Below are positions 1 through 10,430 of a stretch of 64,000 bases of DNA, piece after piece. Both the position numbers and the translations under genes were made by a program. The notes beneath the pieces are model-generated. The model was not told where the DNA came from and searched no databases. It was given only the letters and a program-made list of their open reading frames with translations. This stretch comes from Marinobacter halodurans (GTDB taxonomy: Bacteria; Pseudomonadota; Gammaproteobacteria; Pseudomonadales; Oleiphilaceae), in contig NZ_SJDL01000002.1 in the NCBI RefSeq assembly GCF_004327985.1, forward strand, positions 62,001 to 126,000, given 5' to 3'. Position 1 is the stretch's first letter. Every line of letters starts with the position of its first letter.

Positions 1-2
1 GG

Positions 3-764
3 ACCCGGGAGTACAAGGGGAAGGCCTGCAGCAGCATTGCCGAGGCGGTGGCTGAAGCGGATTTCGTGATGACCTGCGTCGGTGCCGATCCCGACCTGCG
101 CCAGGTTTATCTCGGTCCCGGGGGCATCATTGCCAACGCCCCGGACCACGCCATTCTGGTTGATCACACCACGGTCTCGGCCGGTGTCACGGCGGAGATC
201 GCCCAGGCGGCCTCAGAGCGCGGCCAGTCGTTCATAGACGCCCCGGTCTCCGGTGGGCAGCAAGGCGCAGAGAACGGCAAACTGACGGTCATGTGTGGCG
301 CCGACCCGGCGGCTTTCGAAAAGGCCAGGCCCTTGATGGAACTTTACGGCAAGGCCGTTACCCGGATGGGCGAACCGGGTAAGGGCCAGCTCACCAAGAT
401 GGTCAACCAGATCGCCATAGCTGGCCTTGTCCAGGGCCTGTCCGAGTGCCTCTACTTTGCTGAAAAGTCAGGCCTCGACCAGCGCCAGGTGATCGATGTC
501 ATTTCACAGGGCGCCGCCCAATCCTGGCAGATGGAGAACCGTGCAGACACCATGATTGCCGGTAAGTACGACCACGGATTCGCCGTCAACTGGATGCGCA
601 AGGATCTGGATATCTGCCTGACCGAAGCCCGGGAGCGCGGCATCACCCTGCCCGTCACCGCCCTGGTGGACCAGTTCTACGCGGACGTACAGAGCATGGG
701 CGGCGAGCGCTGGGATACCTCCAGCCTGCTGGCCCGCCTGCGCAAGCTGGGCGGCCTTCAATAA
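3..764 (+). CDS. NAD(P)-dependent 3-hydroxyisobutyrate dehydrogenase-family oxidoreductase (5' end outside window)
   Basis: The reading frame is open from base 3, so the N-terminus with the Rossmann GxGxxG motif lies upstream of the window. What remains includes the substrate-binding DAPVSGG motif (bases 238-258) and the GKGQLTKMVNQ segment, whose Lys (396-398) is the catalytic lysine of the beta-hydroxyacid dehydrogenase family. The C-terminal all-helical domain is complete. Family members oxidise 3-hydroxyisobutyrate or reduce tartronate semialdehyde or succinic semialdehyde; the substrate cannot be decided here. The gene ends just before a perfect bidirectional terminator shared with topA, which converges on it. 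Family is certain, exact enzyme is not. Confidence 0.88.
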   Translation, partial: TREYKGKACSSIAEAVAEADFVMTCVGADPDLRQVYLGPGGIIANAPDHAILVDHTTVSAGVTAEIAQAASERGQSFIDAPVSGGQQGAENGKLTVMCGADPAAFEKARPLMELYGKAVTRMGEPGKGQLTKMVNQIAIAGLVQGLSECLYFAEKSGLDQRQVIDVISQGAAQSWQMENRADTMIAGKYDHGFAVNWMRKDLDICLTEARERGITLPVTALVDQFYADVQSMGGERWDTSSLLARLRKLGGLQ

Positions 765-780
765 CTTGATTCAGGGCAAC

Positions 781-808
781 AAAAAAGGGCCTCGCAAGGC
801 CCTTTTTT
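781..808. terminator. bidirectional rho-independent terminator
   Basis: A perfect 12-bp stem (781-792 with 797-808) has a 4-nt loop, a GC core (GGGCCT/AGGCCC) and A/T runs on both sides. It gives a U-tract in both directions between the converging oxidoreductase gene and topA. Confidence 0.93.
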
Positions 809-819
809 GATTGTGGCGA

Positions 820-3468
820 TCAGGATTTCTTGTCTTTCGGCTGCCATTTTCCGTTGGCGTAGAACGCGCTCCAGCCGGTGGCCTTGCCGTCCTTCTCGCT
901 CATCACGTACTGCTCCCTGGTCTTGCGGCTGTAGCGGATGACTGTCGGGTTTCCTTCGGGATCCTGCTCAGGTGCCTCCATCAGGAACGCGTACTTTGGA
1001 TCGATCTCGTCGCGATGAGGCTTGATCTCCTTCACCAGCGGCGCACGGGTTTCCCGGTTCTTGGGAAACTTGCTGGCCGCCAGGAACAGTCCGGATGCGC
1101 CGTCACGCAGCACGTAGGTGTCATCGACCTTCTCGCACTTGAGCTCCGGCATGGGGACCGGGTCCATCTTGGGGGGCGCCGGTTCACCGTTGCGGAGCAA
1201 CTTACGGGTGTTCTTGCACTCACTGTTGGTGCACCCGAAGTACTTGCCAAAGCGGCCGGTCTTGAGCTGCATCTCGGAGCCGCACTTGTCACACTCCAGC
1301 GTCGGGCCGTCGTAGCCCTTGATGCGGAAAGTCCCCTCTTCCACCTCGTAACCGGAGCAATCCGGGTTGTTACCACAGACGTGCAGCTTGCGCTTCTCGT
1401 CGATCAGGTAGCTGTCCATGGCGGTGCCGCACTTCGGGCAACGACGTTTCTTGCGCAGCAGGCGGCTCTCACCCTCGCCTTCCACATCATCATCGGCGCT
1501 GACGACATCGTCGCCGGAAACCAGATTGATCGTGGTCTTGCAGCGTTCCTTGGGCGGCAAGCTGTAGCCGGAACACCCCAGGAACACGCCGGTGCTGGCG
1601 ACACGGATCTGCATCGGGCGCGAGCAGCTGGGGCACGGTATGTCGGTTTCTGTCGGCGTGTTGCCACGCATACCACCCTGCTCGGCGTCACTACCCGCCT
1701 CTTCCAACTGCTGCCTGAACCGGCCGTAGAAACCGTTGAGCACCTTCTTCCAGTCGATTTCGCCGGATGCGATCTCGTCCAGTTCCTCTTCCAGGCGAGC
1801 CGTAAAGTCGTAGTCCATCAGGTTCTTGAAGGATTCCGACAGTCGATCCGTAACGATATCGCCCATCTTTTCAGCGTAGAAGCGGCGATTCTGCAGCCGT
1901 ACATAGCCCCGGTCCTGAATGGTCGAGATGATCGACGCATAGGTCGAAGGCCGCCCAATACCCCGCTTTTCCAGCTCCTTGACCAGGCTTGCTTCGGTGT
2001 AGCGCGGAGCCGGCTTGGTAAAGTGCTGGGTCGGATCCAGCCTGGCCAGGTCCAGCACCTCATCCACCTTGATATCCGGCAACGCGACGTCTTCATCCTT
2101 CTTGGAGGACTGCGGCGCGGCCTTGAGAAAACCGTCGAAGCGGATGATGCGCCCGCGGGTACGCAGCTCGTATCCGCCTGCCTCGACGGTGATGGACGTA
2201 CTGATAAATTCCGCATCCGCCATCTGACAGGCCATGAATTGGCGCCAGATCAGCTCATAGAGGCGCTCAGCGTCTTTTTCCAGGCCCTTGATATCGGCGG
2301 GACGACGCTTCACATCGGTGGGCCGGATGGCCTCGTGGGCTTCCTGGGCGCCTTCCTTGCTGCCATAGACCCGGGGTTTCTCCGGCAGGTATTTCTGACC
2401 GAACTGGTCGCCGATATAGTCCCGTACCGCAGCGACAGCATCCTGACTCAGGTTGGTGGAGTCGGTACGCATGTAGGTGATGAAACCCGCCTCATACAGG
2501 CGCTGGGCCAGCATCATGGTCTTCTTGACGCTGAAGCCCATCCGGTTACTGGCGGCCTGCTGCAGCGTGGACGTAATAAAGGGAGCGCCTGGCCGCGAGC
2601 GGGTCGGCTTGTCTTCCCGCTTGGCGACACGGAAATCCGACGCCTTCAGCTTGTCGACGTGCGCCTGGGTTTCCTTCTCGCTGGTCGGCCGGAAAGCCTT
2701 GTTGCTGTCGTCCCGGGTCACTTCGAAGCGGACCGGTGATTTCTCGCCTTTCGCTTTCAGATCCGCATGCACCTGCCAGTATTCTTCCGGCACAAAGGTG
2801 CGGATCTCGCGTTCGCGCTCGACAATCAGGCGCACCGCCACAGACTGTACCCGACCGGCCGAAAGCCCCCGGGCGAGCTTGCTCCAGAGCAGCGGCGACA
2901 CCATGTAGCCCACGACCCGATCGAGGAAGCGGCGGGCCTGCTGGGCATTGACGCGATATCGATCCAGTTGCCCCGGCTCCTTGAAGGCTTCCTGGATCGC
3001 CCGCTTGGTGATCTCGTTGAACACCACGCGGCGATACTTGTCGGACTCGCCGCCAATGGTTTCCTGCAGGTGCCAGGCGATCGCTTCCCCCTCACGGTCC
3101 AAATCCGTCGCGAGATAGATGCGATCGGCAGACTTGGCCAGGCGTCTCAGTTCGCTGACCACCTTTTCCTTGCCCGGAAGCACCTGGTAGTTGGCTTCCC
3201 AATCCCTTTCCGGATCGACGCCCATACGGCTGACAAGCTGCTCGCGCGCCTTGCGCTTCTTGTACTCCGCCTTTTCCTCGGGATTCATCTTCCGCGTCTG
3301 GGCGGCCTGGCGCGCACGTTCCTTGGGATCGCTCTGGCTGCCACTCCCACTGACGGGAAGGTCGCGAATATGCCCCACACTGGACTTCACCACATAGTCG
3401 GAGCCCAGGTACTTGTTGATGGTTTTCGCTTTTGCCGGTGACTCGACAATGACGAGACTTTTGCCCAT
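820..3468 (-). CDS. topA: DNA topoisomerase I
   Basis: Type IA topoisomerase that relaxes negative supercoils. It has 882 residues, the usual size for gammaproteobacterial TopA. The N-terminal Toprim domain starts [16 protein letters not shown] and contains [12 protein letters not shown]. The catalytic tyrosine is Tyr332 in [11 protein letters not shown]. The C-terminal third carries Cys4 zinc-ribbon modules beginning [16 protein letters not shown] and CDKCGSEM, then a Lys-rich tail. It is monocistronic, converges on the preceding oxidoreductase, and has a good sigma-70 promoter about 180 bp upstream of the ATG. Confidence 0.97.
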   Translation of the reverse strand: MGKSLVIVESPAKAKTINKYLGSDYVVKSSVGHIRDLPVSGSGSQSDPKERARQAAQTRKMNPEEKAEYKKRKAREQLVSRMGVDPERDWEANYQVLPGKEKVVSELRRLAKSADRIYLATDLDREGEAIAWHLQETIGGESDKYRRVVFNEITKRAIQEAFKEPGQLDRYRVNAQQARRFLDRVVGYMVSPLLWSKLARGLSAGRVQSVAVRLIVEREREIRTFVPEEYWQVHADLKAKGEKSPVRFEVTRDDSNKAFRPTSEKETQAHVDKLKASDFRVAKREDKPTRSRPGAPFITSTLQQAASNRMGFSVKKTMMLAQRLYEAGFITYMRTDSTNLSQDAVAAVRDYIGDQFGQKYLPEKPRVYGSKEGAQEAHEAIRPTDVKRRPADIKGLEKDAERLYELIWRQFMACQMADAEFISTSITVEAGGYELRTRGRIIRFDGFLKAAPQSSKKDEDVALPDIKVDEVLDLARLDPTQHFTKPAPRYTEASLVKELEKRGIGRPSTYASIISTIQDRGYVRLQNRRFYAEKMGDIVTDRLSESFKNLMDYDFTARLEEELDEIASGEIDWKKVLNGFYGRFRQQLEEAGSDAEQGGMRGNTPTETDIPCPSCSRPMQIRVASTGVFLGCSGYSLPPKERCKTTINLVSGDDVVSADDDVEGEGESRLLRKKRRCPKCGTAMDSYLIDEKRKLHVCGNNPDCSGYEVEEGTFRIKGYDGPTLECDKCGSEMQLKTGRFGKYFGCTNSECKNTRKLLRNGEPAPPKMDPVPMPELKCEKVDDTYVLRDGASGLFLAASKFPKNRETRAPLVKEIKPHRDEIDPKYAFLMEAPEQDPEGNPTVIRYSRKTREQYVMSEKDGKATGWSAFYANGKWQPKDKKS

Positions 3469-3646
3469 ATCGGAATCGGTTTCCTCGAAATGCGGCTCGA
3501 CCCCCTAACGGAATCGGCCACCTGAAATTCTGGATTTGAGAAACACTGAACAGGTGTCAGCCCAATATCGCCGGCAGAACAGCTCTTCAGTGCATCTCAA
3601 TACTGGCTACAAATCAGGCCGCTAGCGCTCCCTGGCGCTCGCAGGT

Positions 3647-3675
3647 CTTATAGGTGCTCTGTTTTACAGGGTCAA
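3647..3675 (-). promoter_or_regulatory. sigma-70 promoter of topA
   Basis: On the minus strand a -35 TTGACC (3670-3675) is separated by 17 nt from a -10 TATAAG (3647-3652). The predicted start near 3640 gives a leader of about 170 nt ahead of topA, which could carry supercoiling-dependent or RNA-level control. Confidence 0.62.
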
Positions 3676-3756
3676 GGTTATCAGCACAACCCATGATTGG
3701 GCCGCGTTACAGGAATACAACCCAATCGGACACAGCATTGCGTCGCTGACCACCTA

Positions 3757-3783
3757 TAAAAAAGCCCGGCGCTGGGCCGGGCT
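3757..3783 (-). terminator. rho-independent terminator after fadA
   Basis: Read on the minus strand, an 8-bp GC-rich stem (AGCCCGGC with GCCGGGCT, loop 3771-3775) is followed by a run of six U. It lies just downstream of the fadA stop codon. Confidence 0.88.
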
Positions 3784-3805
3784 CCTGTCACTCACGCCAA
3801 GGCGA

Positions 3806-5008
<1,203 letters not shown>

Positions 5009-5014
5009 TCAGGG

Positions 5015-7162
5015 TTAGCCAAAGAACGTTTCGCCATTCTTGGCCATTTCACGCAGCTTCTCGGTCGGGTGATACAACGGACCCAGATCTGCATACTTGT
5101 CTGCCAGTTCGACGAACCTGTCGACACCCATGTCGTCGATATAGCGCAGCGCACCGCCACGGAACGGCGGGAAGCCGATACCGTAGATCAGGCCCATATC
5201 GGCGTCAGCCGGGGCTTCGACGATGTTGTCTTCCAGGCAGCGGACGGTTTCGAGGCACAGCGGGATCATCATGCGGGCGACGATCTCGTCTTCCTCGAAC
5301 TCCTTCCTGCCCTGAACGACCGGCTCGATCAGCTTGTAGGTTTCCTCGTCGACGACCTTCTTCTGCTTGCCCTTCCTATCGGTCTCGTACTTGTAGAAAC
5401 CCTTGTCGTTCTTCTGGCCGTAACGGTTGTTCTCGAACATCACATCGATGGCGGACTTGTTCTCGTCCTTCATCCGGTCCGGGAAGCCTTCGGCCATGAC
5501 TTCGTTGGCGTGCCTGGCGGTGTCCATGCCCACCACGTCCAGCAGATAGGCCGGGCCCATCGGCCAACCGAACTTCTCCATGACCTTGTCGACTTTCTGG
5601 AAGTCGGCGCCGTCACGTACCAGGCCGGCAAAGCCGCCGAAGTACGGGAACAGGACGCGGTTGACCAGGAAGCCCGGGCAGTCGTTGACGACGATCGGCG
5701 TCTTGCCCATGGCCTTGGCGTAGGCGACGGTGGTCGCAACCGCCTTGTCGCTGGTCTTCTCGCCACGGATGACCTCAACCAGCGGCATCATGTGCACCGG
5801 GTTGAAGAAGTGCATGCCGCAGAAGTTCTCCGGACGCTTGAGATTCCGGGCCAGCGTATTGATGGAGATGGTGGAGGTGTTGGAGGTGAGGACGGTGTCT
5901 TCGCGAACCATTTCCTCGGTTTCGCGCAGGACCGCATCCTTCACTTTCGGATTTTCAACGACGGCCTCGACCACCAGGTCTACGTTCTTGAAATCGCCAT
6001 AGTTCAGGGTCGGCGTGATGCTGTTGAGCACGTCGGCCATCTGGTCGGGCTTCATCTTGCCCTTGTCGATGCGCTTGGTCAGAAGCTTCTTGGCCTCTTT
6101 AAGCCCCAGGGCGATGCCATCCTGGTTGATGTCCTTCATAAGGATGGGGGTGCCCTTCAGCGCGGACTGGTACGCCACACCGCCCCCCATGATACCGGCA
6201 CCCAGTACGGCTGCCAGTTTCACGTCGTTCGCTTCCTTTTCCCAGAGCTTGGCCTTCTTCTTCAGTTCCTGATCGTTCAGGAACAGGCCAACCAGGCAGG
6301 CCGCCACGTTGGTCTTAGCCATCCTGGCGAAGCCCTTGGCTTCCACTTCGATCGCCTTGTCGCGGGTCAGGCTGGCATGCTTCTGCATAACCTTGATGGC
6401 CTCGACCGGCGCCGGGTAGTTCTTGCCCGCCTTGCCGGCCACGAAGGCCTTGGAGATCTCGAACGCCATCATGCTTTCCATAGCGTTCAGCCTGATCTTG
6501 CCCTGCTTCTCTTCACGACGCGCCTTGTAGTCCAACTTGCCGTCGTTGCACTGGTTGATCAGGTCGATCGCAGCATCGACCAGCTTGTCGCCCTCCAGAA
6601 CCGCGTCGACAGCGCCTTCTTTGAGCGCTTTGTCGGCACGGTTCTCGGTGCCGCCGGAAATCCACTCGATAGCGTAATCCACACCGATCAGTCGGGACAG
6701 GCGGACGGTGCCACCGAAGCCCGGGAAAATCCCCAGCTTCACTTCCGGCAGGCCGACTTTCGCCTTCGTGTCCATGACCCGGTAATCGGTGGCCAGGCAC
6801 ATTTCAAAGCCGCCGCCCAGCGCCATGCCGTTGATGGCGGTCACGGTCGGGAACGGCAGGTCTTCAATCGTGTTGAACACCTCGTTCGCCTTCAGGTTGT
6901 TGGCAACGAGGTCTTCTTCCGAACCGGCGAAAAGCTCGGTAAATTCGGTGATATCAGCACCAACAATGAAGCTGTCCTTGGAACTGGTCACCACCAGCCC
7001 CTTGATATCCTTCGAAGCCTTCAGCTTGTCAGCCGCGGCGCCCAGCTCTTCGATGGTGAGGCGATTGAACTTGTTTACCGACTCGCCTTGCAAGTCGAAG
7101 TTCAGCTGAGCGATCCCGCCTTCGATCTCTTTAACCGTGATGGCTTTACCTTCGTAAATCAT
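5015..7162 (-). CDS. fadB: fatty-acid oxidation complex subunit alpha (enoyl-CoA hydratase / 3-hydroxyacyl-CoA dehydrogenase)
   Basis: Multifunctional alpha subunit. The N-terminal crotonase half has oxyanion-hole segments ([21 protein letters not shown]). The C-terminal NAD-binding dehydrogenase half starts at [11 protein letters not shown] and carries the [14 protein letters not shown] signature. A 36-bp longer reading frame exists, but the ATG at 7162 (protein [10 protein letters not shown]) has GGAG at the right distance and gives 715 residues, the usual length in Pseudomonas-type FadB. First gene of fadBA; a PsrA-like palindrome and a second half-site lie 110-165 bp upstream. Confidence 0.97.
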   Translation of the reverse strand: MIYEGKAITVKEIEGGIAQLNFDLQGESVNKFNRLTIEELGAAADKLKASKDIKGLVVTSSKDSFIVGADITEFTELFAGSEEDLVANNLKANEVFNTIEDLPFPTVTAINGMALGGGFEMCLATDYRVMDTKAKVGLPEVKLGIFPGFGGTVRLSRLIGVDYAIEWISGGTENRADKALKEGAVDAVLEGDKLVDAAIDLINQCNDGKLDYKARREEKQGKIRLNAMESMMAFEISKAFVAGKAGKNYPAPVEAIKVMQKHASLTRDKAIEVEAKGFARMAKTNVAACLVGLFLNDQELKKKAKLWEKEANDVKLAAVLGAGIMGGGVAYQSALKGTPILMKDINQDGIALGLKEAKKLLTKRIDKGKMKPDQMADVLNSITPTLNYGDFKNVDLVVEAVVENPKVKDAVLRETEEMVREDTVLTSNTSTISINTLARNLKRPENFCGMHFFNPVHMMPLVEVIRGEKTSDKAVATTVAYAKAMGKTPIVVNDCPGFLVNRVLFPYFGGFAGLVRDGADFQKVDKVMEKFGWPMGPAYLLDVVGMDTARHANEVMAEGFPDRMKDENKSAIDVMFENNRYGQKNDKGFYKYETDRKGKQKKVVDEETYKLIEPVVQGRKEFEEDEIVARMMIPLCLETVRCLEDNIVEAPADADMGLIYGIGFPPFRGGALRYIDDMGVDRFVELADKYADLGPLYHPTEKLREMAKNGETFFG

Positions 7163-7706
7163 CAACTGATCTCCAGTCTGTGTTTGGAACTGCACCAATG
7201 ACCCGATCCGGCATACCGGCGGGCCGATTCATGCAGAGAGATTTCGGTCACTGCCCGATCATTCGATCCAGAATTCATACAGTCGTTTGAATCGAGTGCG
7301 CACACGATGAAAAAAAACCGTTCGTTTGTCAATTTGTTTCTTGCCCGGCGTCCCCCAGAGTCAACCTGTGGATCACCGAAACAGCGGCAGAAACGACCAG
7401 ACAAATTGCGATTACAGCGGCTTAGACCACGGGCCTCAAGCGAACTGCCAAGGAGGAATCACACGTTCCTGAAAACGGGCGATTTACGGGATGTGCCAGG
7501 CTGTAAAAGCCTGTCAAAAGCGCTTGATTGGCACGCGGAGTTACTTTAGCCTCGAATTCAAACAAGCGTCCAACTGCCGATGGCACGATCAAACCAGAAC
7601 AACGGATTCAACGCGGCCAAAAGCTTGCATCCCTGCCCGACGCCATGGACGCAAAACAACAACAAATGACTCTACAGACAAGACAATAAGAACGGAGATC
7701 CAGTCG
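7163..7706. other. divergent regulatory region between fadB and a secreted-protein gene
   Basis: This 544-bp gap holds the fadB promoter region on the left and the promoter region of the secreted protein on the right. On the minus strand a TTGACA hexamer (7327-7332) is the best fadB -35; its -10 is poor. Two sites with CAAAC-type half-sites flank it, and another ATTCAAAC half-site lies at 7556-7563 close to the rightward gene. I see no coding capacity. Confidence 0.55.
7273..7292. promoter_or_regulatory. PsrA-like operator upstream of fadBA
   Basis: This 20-bp imperfect palindrome reads ATTCATAC-AGTC-GTTTGAAT. Its right half is the reverse complement of ATTCAAAC, and the left half differs at one position. 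It matches the CAAAC/GTTTG type of site bound by the TetR-family fatty-acid regulator PsrA, which represses beta-oxidation genes in several gammaproteobacteria. A looser copy (CAAACGAACGGTTT on the minus strand, about 7314-7327) overlaps the candidate -35. No binding protein is encoded next to it. Confidence 0.45.
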
Positions 7707-8561
7707 ATGGTCCATCCCGGTAAGTGGTTCAGGGCGTCAGTTATGGCGCTGCTCGCGTGCGTCGTTCCTTTCGCTTCCATGGCGGTCTATGCCGCCGAAA
7801 ATCCGCTGCTTGCAGCCTTTCACCAGTTCCGGATCAGCAACTTTACGGCACTGAATGCCTACTACCGGTTCAGCGTCAATGGCGATACCGACACCCTTAA
7901 CGAAATCGTTGCCGCCATCAACGACGCCAACAGCCAGATCAAGCAGGTCGATGCCGTGTCCGACGATATCCTGAAAGCCGACCAGATCGCCGGCCTCAAC
8001 ACTGAATTCGACAAGTACAAGGACCTGATGCGCCAGAACATCAACGATGTGCGCAAGAACGGCTACCCCGACCTACGCCTGGTATCGGATATGGCCAACC
8101 AGGCCCAGGCGCTGAGCAGCACATCGGCCGAACTCTACGACATCGTCCGGACGAACAATAACGTGAAGACCGATGAACGGGTGGAGGCGGCCCGTGCAGC
8201 CGCCGTATTGATGGCCCAGATGATGAGCAAGTATTCGGCCCGCTCCACATCATCCGTATCCCAGACGTTCCAGGGGGCAGACACCGAGCAGCCACTGGAC
8301 GAACAGGCCCATGCATTCGATGAGCAGATGTCGAAAGTGACCCGGGGCAACCCCAGCGGCGAGTTGCGGGCCGCGTTAAGCAACGTGGCCTCGAAGTGGG
8401 CCTTTATCCGCGGTTCCTACATCAACTACAACGACAACAACGTGTCGTTCGTGATTGACCGTTACTCCAAGGAAATACTCAAGCAACTGGCCGAAGCCAT
8501 CGCCCTGATGACCGACTCAGGGGCACCGCAACAGGCGACCGCCCAGGCCTCCGGCAATTGA
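7707..8561 (+). CDS. secreted or periplasmic helical protein of unknown function
   Basis: The frame is open upstream, but the ATG at 7707 has GGAG nine bases ahead and begins a classical signal peptide (hydrophobic core ALLACVVPFASMAV, likely cleavage after VYA). The mature protein of about 255 residues is almost wholly alpha-helical, has no cysteine, and ends in a Gln/Ala/Ser-rich tail. A segment near residue 225 (KWAFIRGSYINYNDNNVSF) recalls the helical periplasmic sensor domains of PilJ-type receptors, but there is no transmembrane anchor or output domain. Divergent from fadBA. I do not recognise the family. Confidence 0.75.
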   Translation: MVHPGKWFRASVMALLACVVPFASMAVYAAENPLLAAFHQFRISNFTALNAYYRFSVNGDTDTLNEIVAAINDANSQIKQVDAVSDDILKADQIAGLNTEFDKYKDLMRQNINDVRKNGYPDLRLVSDMANQAQALSSTSAELYDIVRTNNNVKTDERVEAARAAAVLMAQMMSKYSARSTSSVSQTFQGADTEQPLDEQAHAFDEQMSKVTRGNPSGELRAALSNVASKWAFIRGSYINYNDNNVSFVIDRYSKEILKQLAEAIALMTDSGAPQQATAQASGN

Positions 8562-8578
8562 TGACCGTGCCGGACGCC

Positions 8579-9028
8579 TCAGTGTCCGACACCTTCCGCA
8601 ATCTTCAACGCCCAGCTCATGGGCTTTTCCAGATCGTCGATTGTCGCCGATTCGTCCCAGACGAACCCAATGCCCCGCTGATCGGCCAACCAGCCCTTGA
8701 AGGCGCCGGACAGCTCCGGCAATGCCCCGGCTCCCGGAAAGGCACTGTTCTCCTCACCCGGCTCGATCCGCCGCGGGATCAGCAACGCCCGCCGGTCCAC
8801 CGCGGCCTCGGCCGACCAGGGCGCCCAATAGAGCATCAGCAGTCCGCCCTCCCCCGACTTGGCAAAACGCTCGCGCACCTGCCCCTTGACGGATTCCACT
8901 TTCAGGCCCTTACTGATGGCCCGGTTCCGCAGGCGCACCCTGCGCCGTTCGTCCGCCGTCGGTTTGACCCAGGACCAGGAACCAATCAGGAATGCGAGGA
9001 TCAAGACAATTATAAGCCACTTGGTCAA
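8579..9028 (-). CDS. small membrane-anchored hypothetical protein
   Basis: Protein of 149 residues with an N-terminal hydrophobic segment (residues 4-20, WLIIVLILAFLIGSWSW) and then a basic stretch (DERRRVRLRNRA), so one anchor with a probably cytoplasmic soluble domain. No enzyme motif is visible. It converges on the secreted-protein gene (17-bp gap) and is divergent from the universal stress protein gene. A real gene by codon style and intact frame; function unknown. Confidence 0.7.
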   Translation of the reverse strand: MTKWLIIVLILAFLIGSWSWVKPTADERRRVRLRNRAISKGLKVESVKGQVRERFAKSGEGGLLMLYWAPWSAEAAVDRRALLIPRRIEPGEENSAFPGAGALPELSGAFKGWLADQRGIGFVWDESATIDDLEKPMSWALKIAEGVGH

Positions 9029-9060
9029 TGCACTATCCTTTTACGAACAACTTGAAAAAT

Positions 9061-9074
9061 TTGACGCATATCAG
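9061..9074. promoter_or_regulatory. possible Anr/FNR box
   Basis: TTGAC-GCAT-ATCAG matches the FNR/Anr consensus TTGAT-N4-ATCAA with one change in each half. Its centre is 40-48 bp upstream of likely transcription starts behind the AT-rich GATAAT element (9103-9108), the spacing expected for an activator site. Universal stress genes are common Anr targets in pseudomonads, so the location makes sense. Confidence 0.42.
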
Positions 9075-9143
9075 TGATATCACGCTTCCAGTGATCTAGA
9101 TTGATAATAATACGGCAACCCGCTGAAGCGAGAGGAAATGACC

Positions 9144-9569
9144 ATGTACAAGACCATTCTTGCTGCGATCGACCTGACTGAAGAAGCCGATCAGGTGATT
9201 ACCCGTGCCAGTGAACTGGCGGGCATCCACCAGGCCGAACTGGTTCTTCTGCATGTCGTCGAGCCTGTTGGTTACGCCTATGGTGGGGACATTCCCATGG
9301 ACCTGACCGAACTGCAGGAGCAGCTGGACAAATCGGCCCGGGATCAACTGACGGATCTCGGCCACAAACACGGTGTCGAGGACAGGAACCTGCTGGTTAC
9401 GGTAGGTCGGCCGGAAGCCGAAATCCACCGGGTCTGCGAGGAACGCGGTGTGGACCTGGCGGTCGTCGGCAGCCATGGCCGCCACGGTATACAGCTGCTG
9501 CTGGGCTCCACCGCCAATGGCGTACTTCACGGCGCCAAGTGCGATGTGCTTGCCGTGCGCATCAATTAA
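9144..9569 (+). CDS. universal stress protein, UspA family
   Basis: Single UspA domain of 141 residues (MYKTILAAIDL). The C-terminal ATP-binding signature is present: GSHGRHG followed at the usual spacing by GSTANGVL. Two ATGs compete: 9138 abuts the GAGG Shine-Dalgarno (9132-9135) too closely, while 9144 has 8 nt spacing and gives the family's usual N-terminus, so 9144 is chosen. Monocistronic, with a candidate Anr/FNR box upstream. Confidence 0.92.
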   Translation: MYKTILAAIDLTEEADQVITRASELAGIHQAELVLLHVVEPVGYAYGGDIPMDLTELQEQLDKSARDQLTDLGHKHGVEDRNLLVTVGRPEAEIHRVCEERGVDLAVVGSHGRHGIQLLLGSTANGVLHGAKCDVLAVRIN

Positions 9570-9596
9570 CCGCCCATCCGAGGTGTGGTACCGGAT

Positions 9597-10283
9597 CTAT
9601 GGCGCCACACCCATACCGTGTTCATCCAGCTTGGCTTCGAGCTTGCGCAACTGGGTTTCCAGTGAATAGGAGACGCTCGACGCCATGGAAAAGAAATTCA
9701 GCAACGCCTTCAGGTTGCTGTCACCCCGACAGAACGTGTGAACCCGTTGCCAGAGCGCCTGGTTGACCAACTGCAGTCGCTGGTTGCGCTCTACCAGTCC
9801 CTGCAATTCCCAATCCGGCGTCTGGTGATGGCGCTTTCCGAAATACTGCTGCAACAGGTATAGCGAGACACTGCGCATGATGAACTCGTCGCTACTGGCG
9901 AAGGGCATGTGATGGACCGCCATGGCGCGCAGCTCGCCCAGGATCGGACACTGACTGGTGGCCATGATCAATCCCAGCAGCGAGCGCAAGGCCTCTTCCA
10001 GCGTCGTTTCCTTCTCGTAACGCCGGCGACCGTCGTCCACGCGAACCGTCACTTTCTCGTAGGCATTCTCGTCTCGAAATGCATCGACGACCGGCAACAT
10101 ATCCGCTGCCGCCGGGCAGTGACTGACATCCGTTTTCTTGAGGGGGCAATTACTGCACTGACAGTGCCCAAGACGTGTCCATTCAGGCAGGCCGGCTGTG
10201 TCCGCCACCGGCCTTGCATCCATATCCACCTGGAAATCCCGGGTGTCGCCTTCGCGCAGGGCAAAAGAATAGGTAATGCTCAT
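9597..10283 (-). CDS. conserved hypothetical protein with an N-terminal cysteine cluster
   Basis: Protein of 228 residues. Near residues 41-57 it has HCQCSNCPLKKTDVSHCP, i.e. CxC-x2-C-x9-C, which looks like a metal or Fe-S ligand set; another Cys follows near residue 110 (SQCPILGELRA). The rest is mostly helical, ending in a coiled-coil-like LETQLRKLEAKLDEHG. No signal peptide. It converges on the usp gene. I believe this is a conserved family in Marinobacter-like bacteria without assigned function. Confidence 0.7.
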   Translation of the reverse strand: MSITYSFALREGDTRDFQVDMDARPVADTAGLPEWTRLGHCQCSNCPLKKTDVSHCPAAADMLPVVDAFRDENAYEKVTVRVDDGRRRYEKETTLEEALRSLLGLIMATSQCPILGELRAMAVHHMPFASSDEFIMRSVSLYLLQQYFGKRHHQTPDWELQGLVERNQRLQLVNQALWQRVHTFCRGDSNLKALLNFFSMASSVSYSLETQLRKLEAKLDEHGMGVAP

Positions 10284-10430
10284 TCAGGACCCTTTATCAA
10301 CTTCTGGCCATCGGGAATACCCAATCGAGTGTACTGGATTACAACGGCCGACAGCGTGATATTTGGTTTGATTTTGCAATTGCGGGCCTGAAAATTGAAT
10401 CAAGCCATCATGCGACATTCGTCGTGTTGA

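Larger units (their letters stand above)
3469..3805. other. topA-fadA intergenic region
   Basis: This 337-bp gap contains the topA promoter (3647-3675), a leader of about 170 nt with a small hairpin near 3625-3640, and the fadA terminator (3757-3783). I find no plausible gene in it. Confidence 0.7.

Noticed and set aside
811-2739. Long plus-strand open frame opposite topA
   Set aside because: It is a shadow of topA in high-GC DNA; the antisense protein has no family features, while topA on the minus strand has all catalytic motifs.
7530-7550. Sigma-54-like TGGCACG ahead of the secreted-protein gene
   Set aside because: The -24 element fits, but at the required 10-nt distance there is TA instead of the invariant GC.
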